Shown one piece after another: positions 1-10,299 of a DNA stretch of 64,000 nucleotides. The translations under genes were made by a program, and so were the position numbers. The notes under the pieces were generated by a model, which had not been told where the DNA came from, did no database searches, and saw nothing but the letters and a program-made list of their open reading frames with translations. The stretch is taken from NCBI GenBank assembly GCA_016647705.1, contig CM028326.1, positions 3,844,001 to 3,908,000 on the forward strand, given 5' to 3'. How positions within the stretch are numbered: position 1 is the first letter of the stretch; each line of letters begins with the position of its first letter. Source of the stretch: Eucommia ulmoides (lineage: Eukaryota > Streptophyta > Magnoliopsida > Garryales > Eucommiaceae).

Positions 1-25
1 CCATTCCATCCAACCAAACGAGTCG
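1..25. mobile_element. Right end of a Tourist-like MITE (cut by window edge)
   Basis: The first 25 bases match the right terminal repeat of the complete element at 37669-38697: both read CATTCCATCCAACCAAAC just before the end and both are followed by TTA. This looks like the last bases of a PIF/Harbinger-type MITE whose body lies outside the window. Confidence 0.55.
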
Positions 26-994
26 TTATGTTATATGTACTTATATAATATTTTTATATCTAACAAATATTTTATACACAAGTTAGAAACATGTAACTGT
101 GCGAGAGTGCAATGCGTGTGTTGAGCTTTCCGCTTTTCTTTAATGCGTTGGACTAAAACACAAGTTGCAATTGTGTATGGGATTGTTTTAATATTAAGGA
201 TAAACTAAGAGACTTGTCACATAAACACATTTTTTTTTGGGGGGTATTGATTCAAGTATAGTTGATGATTCTGCCCAAGGTGTTCTCGTTGAAATTAGTA
301 GCTGTTATGAGTTAAACGAAGTAAATTAGCTGTTGAAATCTCTTTTCGCCAACTTGTACAGCAAAAAAAAATAAAATTGAATTATATTGCACAGTAGTAG
401 AAATGAACTGTTTTAAGGAATGCCTTTTAGAGTAAACTGGTAGAGGATGCATTTCATACAGGAAAAAAAAACAGAAAAAGAAAAAGAATTGTCCACTCAA
501 GTATTAAAAATTCCAATGCATGGCGTAAAGGGTCGTAGCTCCTGAATATTCAGAAAATAAACAGAAAATGGGTAAAAATACGATTGAGAATTCAATGGTT
601 TCAATAAACTCGCTACAATAGTTCGTCTTGGACCAAATCTCGAACTGTTGTCAATAGTTTGTACAGCCATAATTATTCATAGAGATCTATCGACTTTGTA
701 TAGCATTTTGTTGGTGAACAATGAAAATAGACGGTGAGTGCCTGATTGAATGGATTGGGTCATGTAGGAACAAGGTTTGAGTCTGTTGGTCTGTTAGGAT
801 GTCTGAGCTGCATGCATCATTGCACTCACTTGACACTTATTGTAATGATAAACGCCCACTGAATTGAATTGGGTCCATGAATCTAACAAATAGTGAAATT
901 TTTTTAGCTCTCTCAAGACCATAGGGTTGAATATAGAATTGGGAAATTTATGCTTCATCTTTGAATTTCTACCAGGAAATTGTCGGCTCTTTGG
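26..994. other. Non-coding stretch upstream of the NUMOD3 gene
   Basis: AT-rich sequence with no ORF I can support. A plausible 3' splice site (CTACCAG, ending at 975) opens an exon in the frame of the NUMOD3 gene, so 976-994 may be coding and an N-terminal exon may lie further upstream, possibly outside the window. An ATG followed by a good donor (721-734) was considered, but its phase does not match the exon at 976. Confidence 0.4.
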
Positions 995-3626
995 ATGCCT
1001 AACACCCTTTGGTCATCACATTTCGGTAATGTGGTGGAATGTGCTCAGTTTCAACCAAGTACAACATATTCAATTTACAGTGGATTTCCTCCAAAGACCA
1101 TTCTTGTCTTGAATGGTTTTCGTGGTTCATTCACAAGTCTAGACCCATGTGAAGCATCCTCTACCATTGTGAATACAGGAGAGACATCTGATGCTGTGGA
1201 ATCGTGTGAAAGAAAAATGGAAGGCAATCCTACAGTTGAGAATTCGACCAAAGAGATTCAGTTAGGTATGCATTTCGACTTTTCCCATAAGCTCAGTTAT
1301 GAGGAGTATATAGAATACGAAAGGAAAAGAAAGATTGGATTAGGTAACAAGGGAAAAGTGCCATGGAACAAAGGAAGGAAACACAGTGCAGGTAACTCTC
1401 TGCATATTTTTACTGTTTATACTGAGATAATTGCCTGCATAAATCACCCAAGTTTAATTGACCATATCTGCAGAGACTCGTGAAAAGATTCAACAGAGAA
1501 CTAAAGAAGCCATGAAAGACCCCAAGGTGAAGTCATGTAAGAATCAACAGTATTTGTATGTATACAAGCCTTTTCTGTCTCAATTTGTCTCGCGAGAGAA
1601 GAATAATATAAAGAATATACTATCTACAGCTCCACTATTTTTTTGTAGGTTGACAAAGACAACAAGTATCTTCAGCTTGTTTTCCCTTTGACTAAGATTT
1701 AACTGCAATTATCATTTTTTGGTTTCCTTCACTCTTCAACAATTGTTACTACGTGCTGCCCTGAGTGGTTGTTACTTCCTTGTTGGTGTACTAAATCATC
1801 TAACTCTTCCTCTACGAATTTTACAGATTAGAAAGAAGCTGGCTGTATGCCCACGTGCTCATAGGTATTTCTTGTTCCTATTATTCATTGTGACCGTGTT
1901 ATTTTCATGTTGTCTTTATTTGGTTTCAATGGAAGTGAGAGACTGTTTCTCATGCATAATATTAGAAGACTGCCAATTGTTGAGGCCTTGTGGTACAAGG
2001 TACGTAGAGCATCGAGTCTTAAAATTGTGAGTCTCGTTTTGAAACATGGAGACTACATATTTTTGGAAGCTCATATAAGTTTTAATTTATGCTAAAGTAG
2101 TGATTGGCAAAGGAGGTAGAATTTACCAACTCCTAAGGGGCATTTATTGAAATCGGAAAAACGACATCTTAGATTGCAGCTTCATATAAGGTAGTTGATA
2201 GAATGGATTTTAGAGAGGATGAGGCACGATGGAAGAATGTTGTTTGGAATTCTTCTTCTTTTGTCAAATTGTCATCTTTTTTGCCCTCTTTTGTTGTCTG
2301 ACTGGATGCGACAGTCTTCCATATATAATCAGCGTATAGACCAACAATCATGTAAGCAATTTTTGTAGTGAAAGCTTGCTACCATTAGAATCCTCACTCA
2401 AGTGGTCAAACAAGACTTTATGGTTTAATCTGCATAAATAAAAAGTGTTACCCTTTCAATCATTCAATTGCAAACTGCCTTCCCTTGAAATTTGGTTACA
2501 TATGCATGACTCTCTCTCTCTCTCTCTCTCAGCAAACCGACCAAGAAGAAGATAGGTTCATCTCTCAAACAGATATGGCATGAGCGTTTGAAATGGAAAC
2601 GGACAAGGGAGGAATTCTTGCTATCATGGGCCAAAAGTATTGCTGCAGCCGCCAAGGAAGGTGGGATCGACCAACAAGAACTGGAATGGGATAGCTATGA
2701 AAAGATGAAAACTGAGCTTGCCCTCCAACAGATTCAGTTGAGCGAAAACCAGGCAAAGGCAAAGGAAATGGCGAAAAAATTAGCACAAGAACGAGCAGAG
2801 AGAGCAGCACAAGCAAAAGCAGAAAAAATGGCAAGGCTTGCTCAGAGGAGAGAAGAGCGCGAACAGAAGGAAAAGGCAGCAATGGAACTAAAGAGAAAAA
2901 GACGCAAAAAAAGAGGGGAACATATAGAAGAAGATCCAGCTTTTTTTCAAGAGTTAAGCCTCAAGGATAGATTAAAAGAGGTATTACTCATCCTTGTGAA
3001 ACTAATATATACATATATAATTTGTTGAGGGTTAATTCTTGATCCAAATTTTACATAAAATAAACAAAATTATCCTTTATTTTAAATTTTATTTATTTTT
3101 TTCTTTATTGAAAGAAAAAATAGAAGTAAAGAAAGAAAAAAAAGTGAGTGATAGAGTGAGCATGTCAATTTCTCTGTTTTTTGTTATTAAACATTAAATT
3201 TAAAATATAAAAAAAAAATAAGTTATTTATGCTTTTTAACAGAGTATTAATTTTTTCCTTTAATTAAAAAGTAGACGGGGATTAAAGAAAACAAGATCAA
3301 AGTAAAAGGGGGTAAAAAACAAGTAACCCATTTATATGTATTGCTTTGAAACCAGTTTTATAATCTAGTTTTTTTGCCCCTTTTGACAGATTCAGAGAAA
3401 GAAACCTGTGAGTAATCAAATAACCTCTCAAGATCGTCAAAACTGGGAGGCTCTTGATATGGGGTTCATGAAGAGTGAACTATTACAGAAGGAGGTATCC
3501 CTTGCTGATCAGATCCGTGCTGCCAAGAGCAAAAGATCCGAATTCTCGGGTAAGGATGTTGCGTCTTCTTCTTCAACAAGTATTCTTGAGTTGAAGCATA
3601 AGATGAATCAAAAACAAGGCCAGTAG
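995..3626 (+). CDS. NUMOD3-motif protein with basic coiled-coil C-terminus
   Basis: Five exons reconstructed by hand: 995-1391, 1474-1526, 1827-1864, 2533-2980 and 3390-3626, all GT..AG and in phase, giving about 390 aa. The joined exons 1-3 give the repeat GNKGKVPWNKGRKHSAETRE (about residues 117-136), then EKIQQRTKEAM and RKKLAVCPRAH. This is the NUMOD3 nuclease-associated DNA-binding motif found in a plant-specific family. There is no GIY-YIG or HNH nuclease domain, so nuclease activity is not implied. About residues 205-300 form a Lys/Glu/Ala-rich helix (KMARLAQRREEREQKEK), probably coiled coil, and the C-terminus is Ser-rich. I know Arabidopsis At1g53250 as this type; its function is not established. 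The start is uncertain: ATG 995 is the first in-frame Met after the acceptor at 975, but related proteins usually have extra N-terminal sequence. The second 3' splice site follows a (TC)10 tract. The last two exons are duplicated downstream. Confidence 0.8.
2511..2530 (+). repeat. (TC)10 microsatellite serving as polypyrimidine tract
   Basis: Ten TC units end directly at the AG (2531-2532) that precedes the fourth exon of the NUMOD3 gene. The simple repeat therefore forms the polypyrimidine tract of that 3' splice site. Confidence 0.85.
3026..3335. mobile_element. AT-rich insertion in last intron of the NUMOD3 gene
   Basis: The last intron is 409 bp (2981-3389). The same intron in the downstream copy (4511-4619) is only 109 bp, and the two match at both ends (CATTGCTTTGAAACCAG in the second copy). 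The extra block of about 310 bp here is AT-rich and is probably an inserted or lost mobile sequence. I could not define terminal repeats. Confidence 0.4.
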
Positions 3627-3769
3627 TAGACACTGCCTTTGAATTTCTTTTCAGTTTCTATCGTCGATATTTGTAGTTTGTGACAATAGTAGGTTAGTGC
3701 AAGCAGCCTGCCTAGACTCAAATCTCCATTATGTGGCATGATTTTCATTTCACTGGTTCATCAAACATA

Positions 3770-4227
3770 ATGCTAATTTGTTTCTGTTATGTTCCCAACA
3801 AATTTTTTTTTTGAAATTTATGTGAACGAAATAGAAACACACAAATTTATATAAATTTTACTTCTTTGTTTTTGTTCTGCATTTTTCATTTCCAGGAACA
3901 GAAACAAAAAACTGAAACAGAAACTTAAATAAATGTCATCTAATCAAACGCCACCTTAGGACCCGTTTGGTTTTCTAAATTATTATTATTATCTTATTTG
4001 TGATGAATTGATTTGTATATATATCCATTTTCATGTGATTTAATCTAATTTACATAATCTTTGTCTTGAACATACAATTGTTTTAATTTAGGTAATCTGT
4101 AGTTAAATTTATCTCCAATTACATGAGAAAATAACATATGAAGAGCTAAAATAAGTAGTTATAGAATTTAAATGTTTTTAAATCCTACAACCAAATGCTG
4201 AACTATAGCAATCCATAAATTGACTAA
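3770..4227. mobile_element. Two abutting MITE remnants between the NUMOD3 copies
   Basis: A Tourist-type right end (CAAACGCCACC, ending 3955) is followed by TTA (3956-3958), and a second element begins immediately with GGACCCGTTTGG. That second element resembles the one in DJ1B intron 7 (15457-15772) and the one ending at 6432. It runs to about 4227 without its right terminal repeat, because the partial NUMOD3 duplicate starts there. Confidence 0.5.
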
Positions 4228-4859
4228 TTAAGCCATCAAGGAAGGTGGGGTCAACCAACAAGAACTAGAATGGGATAGGTATGAAAAGATGAACAGTGAG
4301 GTCGCCCGCCAACAGCTTCAGTGGGTTGAAAATGAGGGAAAGGCGAAAAAAAAAGCACAAGCAAACGCAGAGAAAATGGCAAGGCTTGCTCAAAAGACAG
4401 AAGAACAAGAAAAAAAGAAAAAGGAGGCAACAGAACTAAAGAGAAAAGGACGCAAAAAAGAAGATTTAGGCTTTTCTCAAGAGCTAAGCCTTAAGGATAG
4501 ATTAAGAAAGGTATTACTATAATCCCTGTGAAACTAATGCATATATATATATATATATGGTTTGTTTGCATTGCTTTGAAACCAGTTTTATCATCTAGTG
4601 TTTTCACCACTGGTGACAGATTCGCAGAAAGAAACCCGTTAGCAATCCAATAACCTGTCAAGATCGCCGAAATTGGGAGGCTCTTGATATGGGGATCATG
4701 AAGAGTAAACTGTCGCAGGAGGAAGTATCCCTTGCTGATCAAATTCAGGCTGCCAAGATCAAAAGATCGGAATTATCAGGTAAGGATGTTTCATCTTCTT
4801 CTTCTTCAACAAATATTGTTGAACTGCAGCATAAGATGAATCAAGAACCAGGCCAGTAG
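4228..4859 (+). pseudogene. Partial tandem duplicate of the last two NUMOD3-gene exons
   Basis: Two exon-like blocks, 4228-4510 and 4620-4859, match exons 4 and 5 of the upstream gene. They keep the intron phase, the donor AAG|GTATTACT, the acceptor GACAG|ATTCGCAG and an open frame ending QEPGQ-stop. The similarity continues into the 3' flank, with TTTGAATTTCTTTT after both stop codons. The copy starts inside exon 4 and lacks the NUMOD3 exons, so alone it is a fragment. Both exons remain open and the substitutions look mild (for example the extra Ser codon), so it could still serve as an alternative 3' end of the upstream gene. I see no stop or frameshift in it. Compared with copy 1 it lacks a stretch of the EMAKKLAQERAERA region. 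Confidence 0.75.
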
Positions 4860-5079
4860 TATACACAGCCTTTGAATTTCTTTTCTGTTTCCATCTTTGG
4901 TCGTTTTAGTTTGCCGCAATATAGTAAGAAGTGCAAGCAGCCTGCCTAGTCTCAAACTCCATTATGTAGCTCGATTTTCATTTCAATGGTTCATTGTCGT
5001 AATGATACGGGCAGGAAATTTACTTACGACGCGTTCTTAATAAACGTGTTTCTGTTTTGTTCTCACGAAAATAAATGGT

Positions 5080-5440
5080 TAAATTGCACTTTGAACTCTT
5101 GATATTTGAGTGCAATCTCCATGTGCCCCATGAAATTTTGATTCTGAATTTATCTTTTGAGGTTTGATTTTTGCCGGTTCAATTAGCACAATTTGAGCAT
5201 CTGATTGACGGATTAACAAAAAATGCATCACACGTGTATCATAATTGAGGAAGAAAAATGGGGAAAAAGAACAACACTCGATGCAAGTGTTGCTACTCAG
5301 GCTATTAAGACGGTCAAAATGTCTCAATTACATTAGGCAAAATTCAAAATTTAGAGTACATTTGTGAAAATTAAAACATGAGGGAGCACATTGATATAGT
5401 ACTCAAACTTCAAGGGTGGAAATTGTGATTTACCCCAAAT
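5080..5440. mobile_element. MITE of the 'TTAAATTGCACTTTGA' type
   Basis: The left end TTAAATTGCACTTTGAACTC and the right end (reverse complement TTGGGGTAAATCACAATTTC) form an imperfect inverted pair that interrupts sequence otherwise shared between the two NUMOD3 3' flanks. Similar short elements occur near 8985-9195, 10610-10810 and 38820-38905. Confidence 0.45.
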
Positions 5441-6432
5441 AATATACAAGGACAAAACAAAAAACAAAAATACACAAAGTTACATATATGTCTTCTTTGT
5501 TTTTGTTCTAGATTTTTCATACCTGGTAATAAAAATAGAAAATAGAAAATAGAAACGTTAAGATGGCATTTGGTTAGTGTTTCTGCTTTTCTGTTTTTGC
5601 TTCTAATAAATTGGGATGAAAATTCTGTTTCTTTTCTAGCGTATTTCGAGAATAGAAACATGTTTGGTAACGTTTATTGTGCTAAAATTGTTTCTTTTAA
5701 TTTATGGGAATAGAAATAAGAAATATGTTTGGTTGCAACATTTTTTTATTTATTTTTTCTCGTCTTTAAATGTATGATTCGGCGCATGGTGGTGGTGGGA
5801 ATAATTTTGAACAAAATAATAAAAAGAACAAAAATTAACTTCATAATTGAAGAAAAATCACAGTCACACAAGAAGCATCTTATACAAATTAAATAACAAA
5901 TAATTTTTCAAATAACTTGAAAAATACCACAATAATCATCTTTATAACTGCTAAAGATCACAACAAATCACATAGTAAACATATAATTCAAATTAAATAA
6001 CAATAATTTTTTGAATATTTGAAAAATACATGCACACATACAACAACAAAAAATATATCATAATTTCAAAATAATCACAACGAATATTAACAAGTATTGT
6101 ACAACTTGAAAACTGCAACAAAGATCAACTTCACAATTTCAAAAAATCTCAACAAATTATATATATTGTCTATATATGTATCTTTGTTAAGAAAAGAATT
6201 AGGCTTATGATTCATATGAATTTATTTCTTAAAAGTAGAATTAGCTCGGATTATCTCTTACTTTAATTTAGTCATATTTTACCTCAATTACACGAAAAAA
6301 AACATAGCCTCTGAACTAAATCTAAAATAAACTAGTCAACTTAAATGTTTTCGATTCTTACAATCAAACACTAAATTATCATAAATCGATAAAATAATAC
6401 AATTTGCAAATTAAAGAACAACCAAACGGACC
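5441..6432. mobile_element. MITE remnants between NUMOD3 duplicate and BED gene
   Basis: No gene is seen here. A Tourist-like start (GATGGCATTTGGTTAGTG near 5563) is followed by a GTTTGGTAACG motif shared with the elements at 27389 and 43897. A right end (AACAACCAAACGGACC, ending 6432) belongs to the same family as the elements at 3959 and 15457. The centre is AT-rich filler. Confidence 0.4.
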
Positions 6433-6493
6433 ATTACCCTTCATTCCGGTTATCATCAAATTCACTCAATTTATACAAGAGAAGATCGAACCA

Positions 6494-8663
6494 TCACGAA
6501 CCATAGCGAGAAGGGTAGCGACGCTTCAATATCCTCTGCAGCCATCTCCGCCTCGGCTCGGGGCTCAAACAAATGAACGCCTCCCGCATATCAGCCTCCT
6601 CCAAAATCTCAAAAACATCCACATACATTTCGCCCGTCTCCGGTATATCCTTCATTTCGTTCAAACACTTGATAGCAGCAGAAATCGAGTAATCAGGATG
6701 AGCACGCGCCTTGCCCTGATTCTCTCCGGGCTTCATCATCCTGTTCACAACATCAACGAGTTTATACACGCTACAACTCAACTCCTCCATCCACTCGTGT
6801 GTTTGGCTCTCCCCAGACTCTGGCAATGGTTCGTCTTGCTGTGTGGTTGTTGCCGCTTCTTCGTTGAATTTCCATGGAACAACAAAGGTGGCAGCAGTGG
6901 AGGCTGGGGTGGCTTGATTTGAGCTGTCTCTAGCAGGTAGTTTCGACAGCGGCTGTGGTGTATCGCCCTTGTATTCAGGACAAATCCCGCTGGTTATGTG
7001 ACGGAGCAAATGGGTTGTTCCACTTCTGCTGGATGATGAATATGTTTTATTACAATGGTTGCACACGGCCTGACCGTCTCCTTCCTTCTTCGTGAAATGA
7101 TCCCAAACTTTTGACCTTAATTTCGCTTCTCGTTTTCGTTTTGCGCCAGAAATTCCTGTTTCAGGTAGATCGGTGATGCATACAACATCTATGTTGTTTG
7201 CATCCATCATCTAATAGAAGGGAAAAAAAAAAAGGCACGATAAGACAGTTAAGCACTTAAAAAGTTTTAATGTATTTGGATTTAAGGAATTGGGGCATCA
7301 GAATTGAAATTAGAAATGAGCACATGAAAATTCTCAAATTTTTGTATGCATTCTTTCCAAATCCCAGTTCCGTGGCACCAAATTTGTGAATTCAAATTCT
7401 AACTAAATAATTATTAAATTAAGTGTAAACAATCACTATAAGTAGCACTTAAAATATTTCAGAATTTTAAAGAGACATGGAATCCATTTTTTTTTAGCAT
7501 TTATTAGTTAAAACCATCAAACATCTATGTAGAGGTCTAAGGGTGTAAATGGTTTGTTTCAGTTCGATTTTGGCATCAACATGAAACTGAACAGACCATA
7601 AATCCAAAACAAGGTCCGGTTCGATTCGGTGTAAAATTTATAGAAAACCAAACCAAAATCATTCAATTTGGATTCGGTTTACAGATTGAGCTAGTTTGGA
7701 TCAAAGGGTTTTGGGCATGTTTTTTTAAAGATTATTTTCGAATTTTTTCTGTTATAATGGGCTTTTTTTCTAAAAAAAAAAAGAAAGATGGGCTATAAAA
7801 TAAAAAAAAATAAACCATACCAATTGAAAAAATAAAATATACCATACAAGTTAATTGACTATCACCCAAAAAAAAAATCAATTCGGTTCGAACCTAACAA
7901 AAAAATAAATTGCTTCCTCTTTTAAACCGAATCGAACCGCTTGAACTTTTTCATGCCTATAACAATGCCATTCAATTCGGTTCGATTTTACTTACAACAC
8001 ACATCTATCTAATACAATTATCAACTACCATTAACCCAAGACCTCCAACCTAACGGTTATCTGGTTATCTAGTGAGACTCCCTCGTGGGATGTCTAGTGT
8101 TAAAAAACCGTTTCCCAAACTATTTGTACCAACCCCCCCCCCCCAATTTGGAATAAAAAGCTATCCACAAATAATTACTAAGAAAAGTGATAAAGTTTAT
8201 TTTAGAGAGAAAAAATAATAAATAGATAATCCTTTTTTAGGTAGAATCAACAAATTAAAAATAAAACAAAATAAAGACTTAGAACACTTATAAATTTTAG
8301 GGCTCATAGAGGTTTATGATTTGAGGTAAGTTCATATGCATAAGAAATCAACAGAGGAGAAAATGGATTGGATCGGAATGGATTATTTTGAAATGAGACT
8401 GATTTTGATATGGACATAATAGAAATTCAAAAAAAAAATACTGGAAATTTATCGTTTATACTCCAATTTCTTCCTCTGATTTACAGAAAACCAGCTACAT
8501 CTGGAATTTGACAAATAAGAATAGCATGGAATTGATTAAACCTAAAACACTTGGATTATGAAAATCGTGGAAGAAGAGATTGTTATGAATCGATAAAATA
8601 TCTTACCTTCGTGATCGATCTCTGATTTGAATCTTCCATGAGTCTCGAAGTGAACTCTTCCAT
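6494..8663 (-). CDS. BED zinc-finger protein with Myb/SANT-like (LIMYB-type) C-terminal module
   Basis: Two exons on the minus strand: 8663-8607 (19 codons) and 7210-6494, giving 257 aa. The donor is GAAG|GTAAGA and the acceptor CTATTAG|ATGATG. If exon 1 were non-coding, translation would start at the ATG at 7210, giving 238 aa. Numbering from 7210, a nuclear-type KRKREAKLR cluster (about 24-32) precedes a BED finger with WDHF, CNHC and HLLRH ligands (about 36-72). BED fingers are typical of hAT transposases and of host proteins derived from them. A Ser/Thr-rich linker follows. The C-terminal third (AAIKCLNEM, MYVDVFEILEEADMREAF, RRRWLQRIL) resembles the C-terminus of LIMYB and other Myb/SANT-like proteins linked to Harbinger accessory proteins. 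There is no Myb/SANT domain and no hAT dimerisation or catalytic domain. I infer a domesticated DNA-binding protein. Exon 1 is close to a 5' leader that reads AGGGTTTCTTCTCTGGCG in gene orientation. The intron (7211-8606) carries a MITE. Confidence 0.75.
7540..8005. mobile_element. MITE-like inverted element in the BED gene intron
   Basis: The left side reads GTTTCAGTTCGATTTTGGC and GGTTCGATTCGGTGT; the right side reads AACCGAATCGAACCGCTTG. Together they form a loose inverted repeat around an AT-rich core with several A-runs. The same TTCGGTTTCGA-type phrase returns at 9215-9385. It lies entirely within the intron. Confidence 0.45.
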
Positions 8664-8990
8664 GGATTTCAGCAGAATCTTTACCCGATTCAAGCACAAC
8701 AACTTAATTTCTCCGATTCACAGTAAGAATTTGAGCTCCCGTCGCCCTTCGTCACTGAGATCGCCAGAGAAGAAACCCTAATTGAACTGCGCAAATGCAT
8801 ACAGAGGAGAGGACGAATCTCTCACCTTGCCTAAAACGGGCCGAGCTGGGCTCAACATCTCCCGTCAGATCCCGTTCAGGGCCGGGCTTCGGTTTCGGGC
8901 TTGCATCTTGGCCCATGGTTGCATAATATATTGTGTCATACAATAATTTTGGTGTTATTATTAGAGGTTTTTGCACTTTTTACCCTTGAT
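8664..8990 (-). promoter_or_regulatory. 5' leader and proximal promoter of the BED gene
   Basis: Sequence upstream of the proposed ATG at 8663 on the minus strand. It contains the leader-like AATTAGGGTTTCTTCTC and, further up, an AT-rich AATATATTA around 8926-8934 that could be a TATA-like site. No transcript data support the exact start. Confidence 0.35.
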
Positions 8991-9640
8991 GTTTTGGATA
9001 AATTCCACTTTAGCTTCTATATTTTCAATTTGAACACATTGAACATTATCCAAATCGTGTCAATTCAATCATTCTATCATTTTTATGACGGAAATCAGTC
9101 ATATATCAAACGCAAAATTACCCATATGGTTAATCTTGTCATAAAAAATAACAGAAATACTGATTTGACACGATTTGAATACCTTACGGTATAATTAGGG
9201 AAGCCACAAAAAAACGAATCGATTGGCCTAATGGTTCGATTTTAAAACCGACTAAGTGGTTTGGTTGCGGTTTGGGTTTTGAAATTAACAACTGAAGCGG
9301 TTTTGATTTTGGGATAGAAACCACGAAACCGATCAACAAAATCGAACCACGAAATCGAATCGTGAAACTACGAAACCGATATTTTAGATATATTTTTATT
9401 ACATATATACCTTTATTTTTTATATATATTTACAGTTTAACCCTAATATGTGTATGTATATTTTTATTTATTTATTTACACTTTTATCCCTCCTATATAT
9501 ATTTGTAACAAGTATTGGTTACATATATACCTTTATTTTTTATATATATTTACAGTTTAACTCTAATATATATATATGTATATTATTTTTATTACATATG
9601 TACTTTTATTTTTTTATATATATTTACAATTTAAATGAGG
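8985..9640. repeat. MITE remnants and an AT-rich tandem repeat
   Basis: 8985-9195 resembles the TTAAATTGCACTTTGA MITE family (GCACTTTTTACCCTTGATG). 9215-9385 carries alternating GGTTTGGTTGCGG and AACCACGAAACCG phrases. From 9404 to 9635 a phrase beginning ACATATATACCTTTATTTTT and ending TTTACAGTTTAA occurs three times with divergence. No gene is supported. Confidence 0.5.
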
Positions 9641-9779
9641 CTAAGCATTATAGCCACAAAATTTTGAGCTTATTTATTTTATTTATTAGTCTTTTAATTT
9701 TAATTTATGTTATTTATTTAATAATTTATAAGGCATGATTGCTAATTTGTATTTTTCTTTTTAGACTAATGTAAGGTAA

Positions 9780-10290
9780 GATAAGAAAGTTTCTTTATTC
9801 TTTCTTTTGTCTTGTTGTATGAGATACTAGGGTTTCTTTTTTTTCTTTTTTTTTTAATTGTAGTCGCACTGCTCCCCGTTACTGTTCATGCACGGCACTA
9901 TTCACTAGTTAGGGTTTTCCTTTATTGTTAACCACCTATTTAAGAGAGTTGTTTTCCATGAGAAAAACATATTACTTTTGATTAATATAACTGCGAAAGT
10001 TCTCTTAAGTTCTTCAGAGAACTTTTCATGAATTTATCAAAAATTTCTTGTAGCGTTCAAACCTTATATTTTTTGTTCGTGATTCGTTATAATCATCGGG
10101 TCAAGATCATTACTTATACTGTTGGTTCGTATTTCGTTCATAAACGTTGGGTTAAGGTAATCTATCCTAAATTCTGTATTTTCGTATTCTTATTTTTTCG
10201 TTCATAAATTTAATTTAGTTCGATCTTCACGAAGAAATCCTAAATTAATTTTGGGTCTCACTAATTTTTGGTGACATTAGCATTAGTTTG
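9780..10290 (+). mobile_element. Solo-LTR-like sequence
   Basis: A TATA-like CCTATTTAAGAGAG (near 9946) lies upstream of a polar, non-coding, T-rich leader. Before it are GTTACTGTTCATG and CACTATTCACTAG, phrases that also occur in the candidate LTRs near 35000. This layout fits the U3-R-U5 of a plant LTR. I could not fix the ends or a target duplication. Confidence 0.3.
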
Positions 10291-10299
10291 ATAATGAGA

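Noticed and set aside
721-740. ATGAAAATAGACG followed by a good donor, as a first exon of the NUMOD3 gene
   Set aside because: It leaves one base of a codon, while the exon starting at 976 needs two, so the phases do not join.
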